Of a stretch of 64,000 bases of DNA, positions 8,004 through 16,919 are shown piece after piece (positions within the stretch are counted from its first letter, which is position 1; every line of letters begins with the position of its first letter). The DNA is from Prevotella sp. OH937_COT-195 (GTDB lineage Bacteria > Bacteroidota > Bacteroidia > Bacteroidales > Bacteroidaceae): positions 1 to 64,000 of the forward strand of contig NZ_RQZH01000002.1 in the NCBI RefSeq assembly GCF_003932845.1. The letters are read 5' to 3'. Under the pieces are notes generated by a model that worked only from the letters and a program-made list of their open reading frames with translations, was not told the origin of the DNA and did not search any database. Made by a program: the position numbers and the translations under genes.

Positions 8004-9131
8004 TTATTTCATAAAAATGTTTATGTATTTTGAGAGTACATATTTTTTTCCACGCTTACTGCCTGTTATCTCTTGCAGGATGTTTCTACTTGCCATTTCT
8101 TCTATAAGCGTTCTCGCGGTCGGGAACGACTGCCCTATCACGAGGGATGCTTTGGTTATGTCGATAAATGGATTTTTATACATCGTATCTATTATTTTCA
8201 GAGCGTTAGCAGAACGGCTACCCATTCCTTTGATTTCTTCCTCATATTCCCTTTGAAGATTCATAATGTCATTAAGAGCATCTGTACCTTTTGCTGCGGT
8301 TTCAATGACACCTTCAAGAAAGAATTTAGTCCAACTTGCAACGTCATCCCCAAACCTTACCCCCATAATTTTGTCGTAGTAACTACGCCTATGGCTCTCA
8401 AGGAAATCTGAAAGATAGAGTATTGGACGCTTCAGAATGCCTTTGCTTACCAAATAGAGTGTAATTAGCAGTCTGCCGACACGTCCATTTCCATCACTGA
8501 AAGGATGTATTGTCTCAAACTGATAATGTATTAAGGCAATTTTTATAAGGTCCGGAAGGTCACAAACTGGATTGTGTATAAATTCTTCTATATCAGAAAT
8601 AAGATTCGGCACCTCTTCAAATACAGGGGGTACAAATACCGCATCGGCAGGGCTTGCTCCTCCTATCCAATTCTGGGATGTTCTAAATTCACCCGGAAAT
8701 TTATTCTCACCCCTTACACCACTCATCAAGATTTTGTGAGTTTCCCTAATAAGACGTGATGACAACGGAAGTGTGTTCAACCTCTGTATTGCCTGATTCA
8801 TCGCTTGGGTGTAATTTTGCACTTCAGCCCATTCATCACGCTTGTCCAAGGGGACTTCCTCTTCATCCAGCAGGGCTTCTTCTATTTTAGTTTGCGTTCC
8901 TTCGATGTTTGAAGATTTGGTCGCTTCTTTGTAAACGTGCATGCTTATGAACAAATCAATGTTTGGCACATACTCAGAGAACATGTCAAGCCTGCCAACA
9001 ACTCTGTCCGCCTTACTAAGCAAATTGACGATTTCCATGTCGTTGATGACCCAATCTCGATTGATGGTGTTGGGCATATAACTATTGTACCATCCTTGAC
9101 TCACATAGTCGCCCGCATGAAAACTATTCAT
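8004..9131 (-). CDS. Fic-domain protein adenylyltransferase (class II)
   Basis: Predicted to transfer AMP from ATP onto a target protein hydroxyl. The 375-residue protein has a Fic_N region, the inhibitory helix motif SSNIEG (residues 73-78, with E77 as the regulatory glutamate), and the complete catalytic motif HPFSDGNGRVGR (residues 209-220). The C-terminal 90 or so residues look like a winged helix. Because the inhibitory helix is on the same chain, this is class II and should be self-inhibited. It is followed at four bases by the small HTH gene. Target and trigger are unknown; a role in stress or phage response is conjecture. Confidence 0.88.
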   Translation of the reverse strand: MNSFHAGDYVSQGWYNSYMPNTINRDWVINDMEIVNLLSKADRVVGRLDMFSEYVPNIDLFISMHVYKEATKSSNIEGTQTKIEEALLDEEEVPLDKRDEWAEVQNYTQAMNQAIQRLNTLPLSSRLIRETHKILMSGVRGENKFPGEFRTSQNWIGGASPADAVFVPPVFEEVPNLISDIEEFIHNPVCDLPDLIKIALIHYQFETIHPFSDGNGRVGRLLITLYLVSKGILKRPILYLSDFLESHRRSYYDKIMGVRFGDDVASWTKFFLEGVIETAAKGTDALNDIMNLQREYEEEIKGMGSRSANALKIIDTMYKNPFIDITKASLVIGQSFPTARTLIEEMASRNILQEITGSKRGKKYVLSKYINIFMK

Positions 9132-9235
9132 ATATTCGTTATTAAAAATATCTGCTCAAAATTTAAATAATTAATTTCGTTATTTAAAAAATATCTCGTT
9201 TTTTTTAATAAGCAACAAACATTACACACATGAAT

Positions 9236-10185
9236 TTATGTAGCATTCTTATTGTAAATCCGGTGTTCAAAGTCCGTGCGGTACGAGGCTACAATCATCA
9301 CTGGACGACCAAACAAGTCCTCGCCGAAGTATCGGCGGTTGAACTTGTAGCAGAACTCGTTCAGATACTCCTGTAGGAACTCCGGCTTCACACCGTGGTA
9401 CATGTCGGTCAGCTGCGTCTTTGAGTTGGCGATGGCGATATGCACCCACGGCAGCACCTTGCCAATGTCCTTCGGGTCAATCACATGTGACTTGTGCTCG
9501 GTGAACATATCCTTGAAGTGTATGTGCGACTTGCTGTTATCAGTCGTAATCACACTCTCCTTTTCTATATGCTTTGCCGCCAGTTCGTCAATCGTCTTGG
9601 CTTTTGCATCAGGCACCACAATCATTTTGATATGCTTGACGCTCTTGGGCTTCTGTCCTTTCTTGGGCTGTTCCTCATCCTTATTCTCGGCTATCACCAA
9701 CACCTTTGACTTTAGCTGACTGCCGGCACCGGCTTTCAGCTTCTCGCTTTTCTTTTCAAGAGACACCTCGGTGGAGCAGAACCCCTCGTCCAGTTCAATC
9801 ATTCCTTTCAGCGTGTACTTGTCATCGCGTTTGCCCATCACGGAGCGCAACTTGTGCATCAACTCCCAAATGGGCTGATAGCGTTTGTGGACTAACTGAC
9901 GCTGTAACTCAGCCGCCGATATGGTTTTCTTTGTGGCAGTCAGCAAGTGCATGGCAATAAACCAATACATGAATGGCAACTTGCTCCCGTGCATTACCGT
10001 GCCGCTGCGGAGCATCGTGCAGTGGCGGCAATGCTTGCACTGGTACTGCTGCTTACTCTCTAACCAGACAACTTCTTTTGAGGCGCAGGCTGGTACACTA
10101 CGCCCTCCTTGTCTCTCATTTCCCTGAAAGCCCGCCTGCAGGCCGCTTCGTCGGGAAAATACTTATTGAACTCAAATAACTTCAT
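9236..10185 (-). pseudogene. IS1595-family transposase, frameshifted
   Basis: ISXO2-like transposase. The intact frame from 10015 contains the DDE-type core (IELDEGFC, VITTDNSKSHIHF, WVHIAIANSK, FCYKFNRRYFGEDLFGRP). Upstream, an ATG at 10185 opens the expected N-terminus (KLFEFNKYFPDEAACRRAFR), but a one-base loss near 10095 shifts the frame and removes the first Cys pair of the N-terminal zinc ribbon; the second pair (CKHC) is in the downstream frame. The element is therefore probably dead unless the shift is programmed. I could not define its terminal inverted repeats. Confidence 0.8.
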
Positions 10186-10386
10186 ATTACTACTATTTTA
10201 TAAACGCTCTGTAAAGGTAATCATTTTGATTATAACCGTCAAATAATTTTTCAAATATTTTGTAAGATGATATAAAAATTGACCCACCCGTCAGGGCAAA
10301 CCATTTTTTTGTGGTACGATTGCGGATAATCATTTACATTACTTAAAATAAGCCTGTAAGACAAGTCAAATACGTTTTATTTTAAT

Positions 10387-11838
10387 TCAATCAAGAGATG
10401 TCGTTTCCTGTTCCTTGGGCCAGTTGACGAGGAAAAGTTGTTCGGTGGCTCGTGTGAAAGCGGTATATAACCAGTGTATATATTCCGGCGACAGCATGTC
10501 ATCGGTCATGTATCCTTGGTCGATATATACATGCCCCCATTGTCCGCCCTGCGCTTTGTGGCATGTCACGGAATATGCATATTTTATTTGTAAGGCATTG
10601 AAAAAACGGTCTTCGCGCACACGTTTCAGTCGCTCGCTCTTCAGCGGAACATCGGCATAGTCGTCCATAACGGCATTAAATAGAGATTCGCTCTGCTCGC
10701 GTGTCAGTGCCGGTGCTTCTGCCTGCAACGTGTCGAGCAGTACGGTGGCTTCTATCTCGTAGTCGTCGTAATCGGGGAAAACCATCTGTGCGTCGGCAAA
10801 GGTAAATCCATAAAGTTCCCGTATGTTGCGAACCCTGTTTACCATCATGCGGTCTCCGTTGGCAAGGAAAGTCATGTTATGCCCGTCGTCGTTTTCGGTC
10901 TCCTTTGATTCCGTCCAATGATAGTTGTTCTTTACAACCATCAGCAAGTCTCCCGATGTTAGCGGCTCCTCCCGTCCGAGTATCATGGTGCGGATGCCGT
11001 TGTTATATATGTTCGCCTTTTTGTTGCTCCTCACCACCACCATCGTTTCATCGATTCCCACCGTGGAATACGAAGTTCCGAGTTGCTCTATTAGTTCGTT
11101 GCCCGGAACGCGGTGAATGTCGGGGAAAATCCCCAATGTTATGCGCGGCAGTTGTGTCATCTCGTCGTGTGTTATCATATTGCGTATCGCCGTTGCATTC
11201 CACAATATTCCGGACTCGGCACTCTGTCGTACCACCTCGTTCAAGTCGGCAAGGAACACTCTCATGCCGTATTCTTCGATTACCTGCGGCGATAGTGCCG
11301 GTGATTCGGTCTCGCCAACGGGCGGCAACTGCGCTTTGTCGCCGATTAGCATCAACCGGCATTGCTCTCCTCCATATACATGCTGCATGAGATCGTCGAG
11401 CAATCGTCCGCTTCCGAATATGCCCGAAGAACCGTTTCCAGAGGGAATCATCGAAGCCTCATCGACAATGAAAAGTGCGTTGCGATGTTTGTTGAAATTG
11501 AGCGAGAAACCGGTATCCTCGCCCGTATATGTTTTTTGGCGGTATATGCGGCGATGAATGGTATATGCCTCACAGCCGGCGTTGAGCGAGAATACTTTGG
11601 CGGCACGTCCGGTTGGTGCCATGAGCACAACTTTCTGCCGCAAACTTATCAATGCTCTCACCACGGCACCGGCGAGAGTGGTCTTGCCCGTGCCCGCCGA
11701 ACCGCGCAGTATCATCGCGCTATGGCTGTCGCGACATGTGGCGAAGTTGCCGAACACATCGATTGCGGCAGCCTGTTCCGCCGTCGGGGTGAAGCCGAAA
11801 GCACGGCATGTCTCGTCTGTGAAAATATCCTTTATCAT
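10387..11838 (-). CDS. RecD-like superfamily-1 DNA helicase
   Basis: ATP-dependent 5'-3' helicase-like protein of 483 residues. Walker A is GSAGTGKT (residues 46-53), Walker B is LFIVDEASM, and the C-terminal UvrD_C_2 motif includes YAYSVTCHKAQGGQWGHVYI and the LYTAFTRA motif VI. No N-terminal domain typical of full RecD2 is present, so it is closer to the compact Dda/RecD-like helicases common in Bacteroidetes. It is divergent from the gene at 11918. A role in recombination or replication-fork repair is inferred. Confidence 0.85.
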   Translation of the reverse strand: MIKDIFTDETCRAFGFTPTAEQAAAIDVFGNFATCRDSHSAMILRGSAGTGKTTLAGAVVRALISLRQKVVLMAPTGRAAKVFSLNAGCEAYTIHRRIYRQKTYTGEDTGFSLNFNKHRNALFIVDEASMIPSGNGSSGIFGSGRLLDDLMQHVYGGEQCRLMLIGDKAQLPPVGETESPALSPQVIEEYGMRVFLADLNEVVRQSAESGILWNATAIRNMITHDEMTQLPRITLGIFPDIHRVPGNELIEQLGTSYSTVGIDETMVVVRSNKKANIYNNGIRTMILGREEPLTSGDLLMVVKNNYHWTESKETENDDGHNMTFLANGDRMMVNRVRNIRELYGFTFADAQMVFPDYDDYEIEATVLLDTLQAEAPALTREQSESLFNAVMDDYADVPLKSERLKRVREDRFFNALQIKYAYSVTCHKAQGGQWGHVYIDQGYMTDDMLSPEYIHWLYTAFTRATEQLFLVNWPKEQETTSLD

Positions 11839-11858
11839 CAGTTTTTAGATATAAAACG

Positions 11859-11888
11859 TTGCCAAATCAAATTATTTGCGTAATTTTG
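11859..11888 (+). promoter_or_regulatory. promoter upstream of 11918 gene
   Basis: TTG (-33) at 11859-11861 and -7 TAATTTTG at 11881-11888 are separated by 19 bp. It probably drives the 11918-13965 cluster. Confidence 0.6.
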
Positions 11889-11917
11889 CATCACACGACT
11901 GCAAAAGTAATAAATAA

Positions 11918-12409
11918 ATGGGAAAAAGGCATGCCCTCATAAATAATAATTTCGCGCTTGCCGCAGTGGCTATCATGCTCGGCGTGGCAGTGGTGTGGAG
12001 CGTGAGCCGTCCCTTGTCTTTTGCCAAAAAGATGGAGGAACGGGAACGTGAAGTGAAGCAACGACTGGCGGAGATACGTGCCGCCGAGGAGAACTACCGC
12101 AGGGCGGCGGGGTGTTATACTGCCAATCTTGACACGTTGGTGACTCTGAAACTGCTGAAAGAAGGGCGACAGATGATACCCGGCGGCAACGGAAGGCGTT
12201 TCCAAACGGTAGTGGGCATGGTGAAAATGCAGTCGGGACGAATTGTGCCCATAATGGAGTGCGGGGCACGTTATGACGAATATCTCGCAGGACTCGATGT
12301 CCACGAGATTGCGGCACAGGTGGAACGCGCCGATGCAGAGGCACGATACCCGGGGCTGAAAATAGGCGACCTGACACAACCTAATGACAATAAAGGTAAT
12401 TGGGAATAG
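11918..12409 (+). CDS. conserved membrane-anchored protein of unknown function
   Basis: 163 residues: a single N-terminal transmembrane segment (about 12-28), a charged coiled-coil-like helix (about 35-62, KKMEEREREVKQRLAEIRA) and a C-terminal globular part with a GRIVPIMECGARYDEYLAG stretch. The overall pattern, a TM anchor, coiled coil and small domain, is common for uncharacterised Bacteroidales envelope proteins. It lies upstream of the DUF3822 gene and rsmD, a linkage I believe is recurrent in this order. No enzymatic motif is visible. Confidence 0.7.
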   Translation: MGKRHALINNNFALAAVAIMLGVAVVWSVSRPLSFAKKMEEREREVKQRLAEIRAAEENYRRAAGCYTANLDTLVTLKLLKEGRQMIPGGNGRRFQTVVGMVKMQSGRIVPIMECGARYDEYLAGLDVHEIAAQVERADAEARYPGLKIGDLTQPNDNKGNWE

Positions 12410-12452
12410 TTCTGTGAACAGTGATTATACATCAATAAATGTTTAAATAGTG

Positions 12453-13313
12453 ATGGTTGAAGAACATGATATAAATGAGGGAAAAGTTGCCGAGAATGCA
12501 GAAAAAACAGAGAAGACGACGAAAAGCCCGAGGCTTACAATACGCGTGAGCCGCAACACGATGTCGTTCTCGGTTCCCGATACAGACGAGGCAGGACAGA
12601 TAACGTATGTGCAATATCCGGTAAAGAACGGAATATCAACGGCGGCAAACCTGCGAGAGGCGTTTGTTAACGAACCGTTGCTGCAAAAAGGGTGGACAAA
12701 GGCATTGGTAATGGTGAGTACACCGGTGATAATTGTACCCATAGAACATTTTCGTATAAAGGAAAAGACGATGATTTTCAACCATGCCATTCTTGAGCAT
12801 GAGAATGACATTACAATGTCTTCGGTTCTTACACAACTCGATTCCGTGGCACTTTTCGCACTCAACAAGGATTTGAAGACGGTTGTCGATGACCATTTTG
12901 CCGATGCCAAGTGGTGCCCCGTATGCCAGCCGGTGTGGAACTATATGCACCAACGCAGTTATGCCGGAATGCAACGCAAACTGTATGCTTACTTCTATGA
13001 CAAGCAACTGTCGCTGTTCAGTTTCTCGGAGAACCGTTTCCGTTTTGTTAATACCTTTGACGGGACAAACTCGCACGACAGTGTATTCTTCATTCTGGCG
13101 GTATGGCAGCAACTGGCACTTAACCAAGGGCGAGACGAACTACACCTTGTGGGAGACATACCGGAGAGGGAAGAGATGATGGAACAACTGCGAAAATTCC
13201 TGAAGAATGTTTATAGGATTAACCTCTCGGGCGATTTCAACCGTGCACCGATAACTCAGATTGAGGGTTTGCCGTACGACCTTATGACACTTTACCTGAA
13301 AGGAAGAGGGTAA
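12453..13313 (+). CDS. DUF3822 family protein
   Basis: 286 residues from the ATG at 12453; a GTG immediately upstream (12450) is also in frame. The N-terminal 25 residues are charged and probably disordered, followed by the family's beta-rich core (RLTIRVSRNTMSFSV). DUF3822 proteins are Bacteroidetes-specific, of unknown function, with an actin-like ATPase-type fold suspected, and commonly sit next to rsmD as here. The spacing to the preceding gene is 43 bp. Confidence 0.75.
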   Translation: MVEEHDINEGKVAENAEKTEKTTKSPRLTIRVSRNTMSFSVPDTDEAGQITYVQYPVKNGISTAANLREAFVNEPLLQKGWTKALVMVSTPVIIVPIEHFRIKEKTMIFNHAILEHENDITMSSVLTQLDSVALFALNKDLKTVVDDHFADAKWCPVCQPVWNYMHQRSYAGMQRKLYAYFYDKQLSLFSFSENRFRFVNTFDGTNSHDSVFFILAVWQQLALNQGRDELHLVGDIPEREEMMEQLRKFLKNVYRINLSGDFNRAPITQIEGLPYDLMTLYLKGRG

Positions 13314-13425
13314 GACGATGAATTGTTGGCAACCGGGGATTGGTAATGACCGATAGAGATAAGGAGGAAACCGGTGTTTTGTTTCACGATTAATGTTTTA
13401 ATATAAAAATATAACTCAATCCGCT

Positions 13426-13965
13426 TTGCGTGTAATTACAGGAAAATATAAAGGGCGACATTTTGATATTCCACGCTCTTTCAAGGCAAGACCGACAACA
13501 GATTTTGCCAAAGAGAATATCTTTAATGTGCTAACGGGAATTATAGATTTTGAAGGGGCTGTGGCTCTCGACCTCTTCTCGGGTACGGGAAGCATCTCGC
13601 TCGAACTGCTGTCGAGGGGATGCGCTCAAGTGGTCAGCGTGGAGGCAGACAGGGAACATCATGCTTTCATTAAGCAGTGTTTGAAGAAAATAGGCGACGA
13701 GAACTGCATAGCAATCCGCGGCGACGTGTTCCGATTTGTCAAATCGTGCCGGCAGAAATTCGACTTGATTTTTGCAGACCCGCCGTATTCGTTGGAACGA
13801 TTGGCCGACATTCCCGAAATAGTGATGGAGAGCGGTTTGTTGAACGATGGCGGAATATTCGTTTTTGAGCATGGAGAGAAGCATGATTTCTCCTCCAATC
13901 GCCATTTTTCGCAGCACAGAGCATACGGAAGCGTGAACTTCTCGTTGTTCCGCTTCCGTTTATGA
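13426..13965 (+). CDS. rsmD: 16S rRNA (guanine966-N2)-methyltransferase
   Basis: Methylates G966 of 16S rRNA using SAM. The 179-residue protein begins RVITGKYKGRHF, typical of RsmD, has the SAM-binding motif DLFSGTGSISLELLSRG and the catalytic DPPY motif (IFADPPYSL). The only start codon that gives the conserved N-terminus is TTG at 13426; a stop lies nine codons upstream with no ATG or GTG between. Confidence 0.92.
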   Translation: MRVITGKYKGRHFDIPRSFKARPTTDFAKENIFNVLTGIIDFEGAVALDLFSGTGSISLELLSRGCAQVVSVEADREHHAFIKQCLKKIGDENCIAIRGDVFRFVKSCRQKFDLIFADPPYSLERLADIPEIVMESGLLNDGGIFVFEHGEKHDFSSNRHFSQHRAYGSVNFSLFRFRL

Positions 13966-14056
13966 CAGCAATATACGACGTTGCTTAAATTATAGGCTAC
14001 CTACTGCATTGACATTGTTGTAATGATGTTGTTGTTCCCGTGGGGACATGGGAACA

Positions 14057-14968
14057 TCAGAACAACTTATTGGGATATACCCCTTCTTTTATGAGTGCGT
14101 CTATGCGGTCAACCGTTCCTTGGCGGTCGGCGGCATAGGTAACCCCGAACCATTTGGACGTGGTGTCGAGTACGCGTACCGATGCAGTACCTTCCACTAT
14201 TAGTTTGTTTACCATCATCGGTATGAAAAACTCCGATTTCAGGTTCTCCATGTTATTCTTGTCGCCGAGAAACTCCTTGAAACATACCTCGCTATATTCG
14301 AAATAGTCCGGCGTGAAGCCCCACATGTTCATCGATACCGGTGTGTTGTCGTCTATGGATACCCATTCACCCTGTTCGTCTTTATATTTTACTGCACCGT
14401 CTATGCGTTTTATCTCGGTGCGTTCCACTACCGTGGCGAGGTTGCCGTTGTCGTCTTTCGAACATACTCCGCGTGCCACCGTGCCGTTTTCCGACAAGGT
14501 ATTGCCTACGCGGAACCCCACCATGGCATAGTCGTTCTTTGCTCCCTCGGGAAGGTTGCTTAGGAAACGCCCCATTACCATGAATGCATCGCGATTGTAA
14601 AAGTCGTCGCAGTTTATTACGCAAAACGGCTCGTCGATTACGTTTTTGCCCATCAGTATGGCATGGTTTGTCCCCCATGGTTTCTCGCGTCCTTCCGGTA
14701 CGCAGAATCCTTCGGGCAATGAGTCGAGGCTCTGGAAAACCAATTCGGCGGGGATGTGTCCTTCGTACTTGCTCAGCACCTTGTCGCGGAACTCCTGTTC
14801 GAAGTCCTTGCGGATTACGAATACTATCTTGCCGAAGCCGGCTTTGATGGCATCGTATATGCTGTAGTCCATTATTGTCTCGCCGTTCGGGCCGAGACCG
14901 TCAAGTTGTTTCAGTCCGCCGTATCGGCTTCCCATTCCTGCCGCGAGGAGTAATAAAGTTGGTTTCAT
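14057..14968 (-). CDS. sugar-phosphate nucleotidyltransferase
   Basis: 303 residues with the nucleotidyltransferase signature LLLAAGMGSRYGGLKQL at the N-terminus and the metal-binding motif VINCDDFYN. Predicted to join NTP to a sugar-1-phosphate for glycan synthesis; the exact sugar cannot be told. The family is seen alone in many Bacteroidales. It is monocistronic here, with a -7-like TACTTTTG about 150 bp upstream at 15115-15122 on the minus strand. Confidence 0.85.
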   Translation of the reverse strand: MKPTLLLLAAGMGSRYGGLKQLDGLGPNGETIMDYSIYDAIKAGFGKIVFVIRKDFEQEFRDKVLSKYEGHIPAELVFQSLDSLPEGFCVPEGREKPWGTNHAILMGKNVIDEPFCVINCDDFYNRDAFMVMGRFLSNLPEGAKNDYAMVGFRVGNTLSENGTVARGVCSKDDNGNLATVVERTEIKRIDGAVKYKDEQGEWVSIDDNTPVSMNMWGFTPDYFEYSEVCFKEFLGDKNNMENLKSEFFIPMMVNKLIVEGTASVRVLDTTSKWFGVTYAADRQGTVDRIDALIKEGVYPNKLF

Positions 14969-15182
14969 TGTTATCCTTAATTCCGCAACACTTTGATTTA
15001 AATGTTTTTACAATTTCCCGAGCAACAGTGAGTCGCCCGGAATTTTGCCATGTGGGAAATCTTACTTAACTTAGTGCTGCAATAAGAAGTCAAATAAATC
15101 TCACACATGCATGGCAAAAGTACAAATAAAATTCGAGAAACTTATATCTTTCGGCGGCATATTTCCAATAAAGAATAAATTT

Positions 15183-15379
15183 AACCCAAATCGGTCATTA
15201 GAACCCTCAACCGCTTTTGTTCGATTGTTGAGCAGATGTGCATCCGTTTCATCGAAGGCGTAGCGGGCTGCGTCGAGATGTAATGGCTTCGCAGATGTCA
15301 GCAAGCGGGCTAAAGCAGTTGGGAAGCGTAACGGCAATGGCAAATCTAAGAAAATGCGGTTTAATGACAGATTTGGGTT
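15183..15379. repeat. 197-bp dispersed repeat, copy 2
   Basis: Complete copy, 197 bp from AACCC to GGGTT. It fills much of the gap between the nucleotidyltransferase start (14968) and the antiporter 3' end (15474). About 4% different from copy 3, without gaps. Its terminal inverted repeats carry two mismatches: left AACCCAAATCGGTCATTAGA against right TTTAATGACAGATTTGGGTT. The rest of the 505-bp gap holds only a candidate promoter. Confidence 0.95.
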
Positions 15380-15473
15380 TAATTGTTTGTTGACCGATAC
15401 GATTTATCCTGCATAAGGATTGCAATGTAACCATTTCGAATTATCAGGACAGGGCAAGAGGTGGAGCAATACG

Positions 15474-16826
15474 TCAGAATAACAATAAATGTTCTGCCCG
15501 ATAACACAACATTCCGGCGATATAACCGGCAAAGGCAATCCAAGATATATGTTTCATGTACCAGCCGAACGATATTTTTTCCAATCCCATTACCACAACA
15601 CCTGCGGCACTGCCCACGATGAGTATCGAACCGCCCACACCGGCACAGTAGGCCAAAAGTTGCCAGAAGATGCCATCGACAGCCATGTTGCCGGCAGCCT
15701 CTACGGGATACATGCCCATGCAACCTGCCACCAACGGCACGTTATCTACGATGGACGACAGTACGCCGATGATGCCCGTAACGGCATAGTGATTGCTGTT
15801 GAAGGTGTCGTTCAGTCCGTGTCCCATTTGCGTCAGCACCCCGATTGTTTCAAGACATGCCACCGACATGAGTATTCCGAGAAAGAAAAGAATCGTTGAC
15901 ATGTCTATACGTTTCAGCATTGTTATGACGCGCTTCATCGTTCCTTTCCGGTTGTTGTTCGTTTCCGGCAGTTTTCGGTAGAATATCTCGGTAATGGTCC
16001 ACAGCAGTCCGAGTACAAGAAGTATGCCCACGAACGGCGGAAGATGTGTCAGAATCTTGAATATCGGTACGAAAACAAGTCCTCCCACACCGATGTAGAA
16101 AACCGCTTTGCGCTGTCCGGTGGTAAGATCTTCGTCATCGGTATTATCTTTCCGTATTTCAGAAATGTCCATAGTACCTTTCAGCGAGAGCGATATGATG
16201 TATGCAGGTACCACCATTGACACGAGCGACGGCAACAACAATTCCGTCATTACACCCGCGGCGGTTATCACGCCTTTGTTCCACAGCATTATGGTAGTAA
16301 CGTCGCCGATGGGAGAGAAAGCCCCTCCGGAATTGGCGGCTATAATGACGAGTGCCGCATATTTGAAGCGGTCGTTCTGTTCTGGAATAAGTTTACGCAG
16401 AATCATTATCATTACTATGCTCGTGGTGAGGTTGTCGAGAATGGCCGATAGCAAAAACGTTAGGAATGCAACGCGCCACAGAAGTATCCTCTTATGACGT
16501 GTCTTTACCCAGTCACGCACGAAATTGAATCCCCCGTTTTGGTCAACCAGTTCAACTATCGTCATCGCTCCCATGAGGAAAAACAGTGTCGTAGATGTAC
16601 TTCCCAAGTGTCGTTCCATCTCGCTGCCCACCATATTGCCTATACTTTCGCCCGCCGCGGCAGGCAGATACTGCGAAGGATCTATCATAAAAAGAGTCCA
16701 GCATGCCACGAACATCAGCAATGCCACCGCTGCTTTGTTCACTCTCGTCACGCTTTCGATGGCGATGAAGAAATAGCTCGTAATGAAAACAATGACGATG
16801 ACCAATGATAATGTTGTCATTTCCAT
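15474..16826 (-). CDS. nhaD: NhaD-type Na+/H+ antiporter
   Basis: Polytopic inner-membrane transporter of 450 residues, about 11-12 hydrophobic segments, of the ion-transporter (ArsB/NhaD) superfamily. Recognisable stretches are STTLFFLMGAMTIVELVDQ, LDNLTTSIVMIMILRKL, NSGGAFSPIGDVTTIMLW and SSIVDNVPLVAGCMGMYP, the paired discontinuous-helix motifs of the family. Expected to exchange Na+ or Li+ for H+. Transcribed alone from a promoter at 16852; copy 2 of the repeat lies 95 bp past its stop. Confidence 0.9.
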   Translation of the reverse strand: MEMTTLSLVIVIVFITSYFFIAIESVTRVNKAAVALLMFVACWTLFMIDPSQYLPAAAGESIGNMVGSEMERHLGSTSTTLFFLMGAMTIVELVDQNGGFNFVRDWVKTRHKRILLWRVAFLTFLLSAILDNLTTSIVMIMILRKLIPEQNDRFKYAALVIIAANSGGAFSPIGDVTTIMLWNKGVITAAGVMTELLLPSLVSMVVPAYIISLSLKGTMDISEIRKDNTDDEDLTTGQRKAVFYIGVGGLVFVPIFKILTHLPPFVGILLVLGLLWTITEIFYRKLPETNNNRKGTMKRVITMLKRIDMSTILFFLGILMSVACLETIGVLTQMGHGLNDTFNSNHYAVTGIIGVLSSIVDNVPLVAGCMGMYPVEAAGNMAVDGIFWQLLAYCAGVGGSILIVGSAAGVVVMGLEKISFGWYMKHISWIAFAGYIAGMLCYRAEHLLLF

Positions 16827-16851
16827 ACAATGTTAATTGTCAAACAATTTG

Positions 16852-16880
16852 CAAAGGTACAATGTTTAGTTTTAAACAAA
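16852..16880 (-). promoter_or_regulatory. promoter of nhaD
   Basis: Read leftward, -7 TACCTTTG (16852-16859) with TTTG (16877-16880) 17 bp upstream, slightly short of the usual 19. The ATG is 26 bp further downstream. Confidence 0.55.
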
Positions 16881-16919
16881 CATGTATGCTCCGGAAAATT
16901 ATCAATTAATTTTGAACAT

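Noticed and set aside
10262..10300. Possible terminal inverted repeat of the IS1595-like element (a GACCCACCCGTCAGGGCAAA stretch)
   Set aside because: No matching sequence is seen on the other side of the transposase gene, so the element ends cannot be supported.
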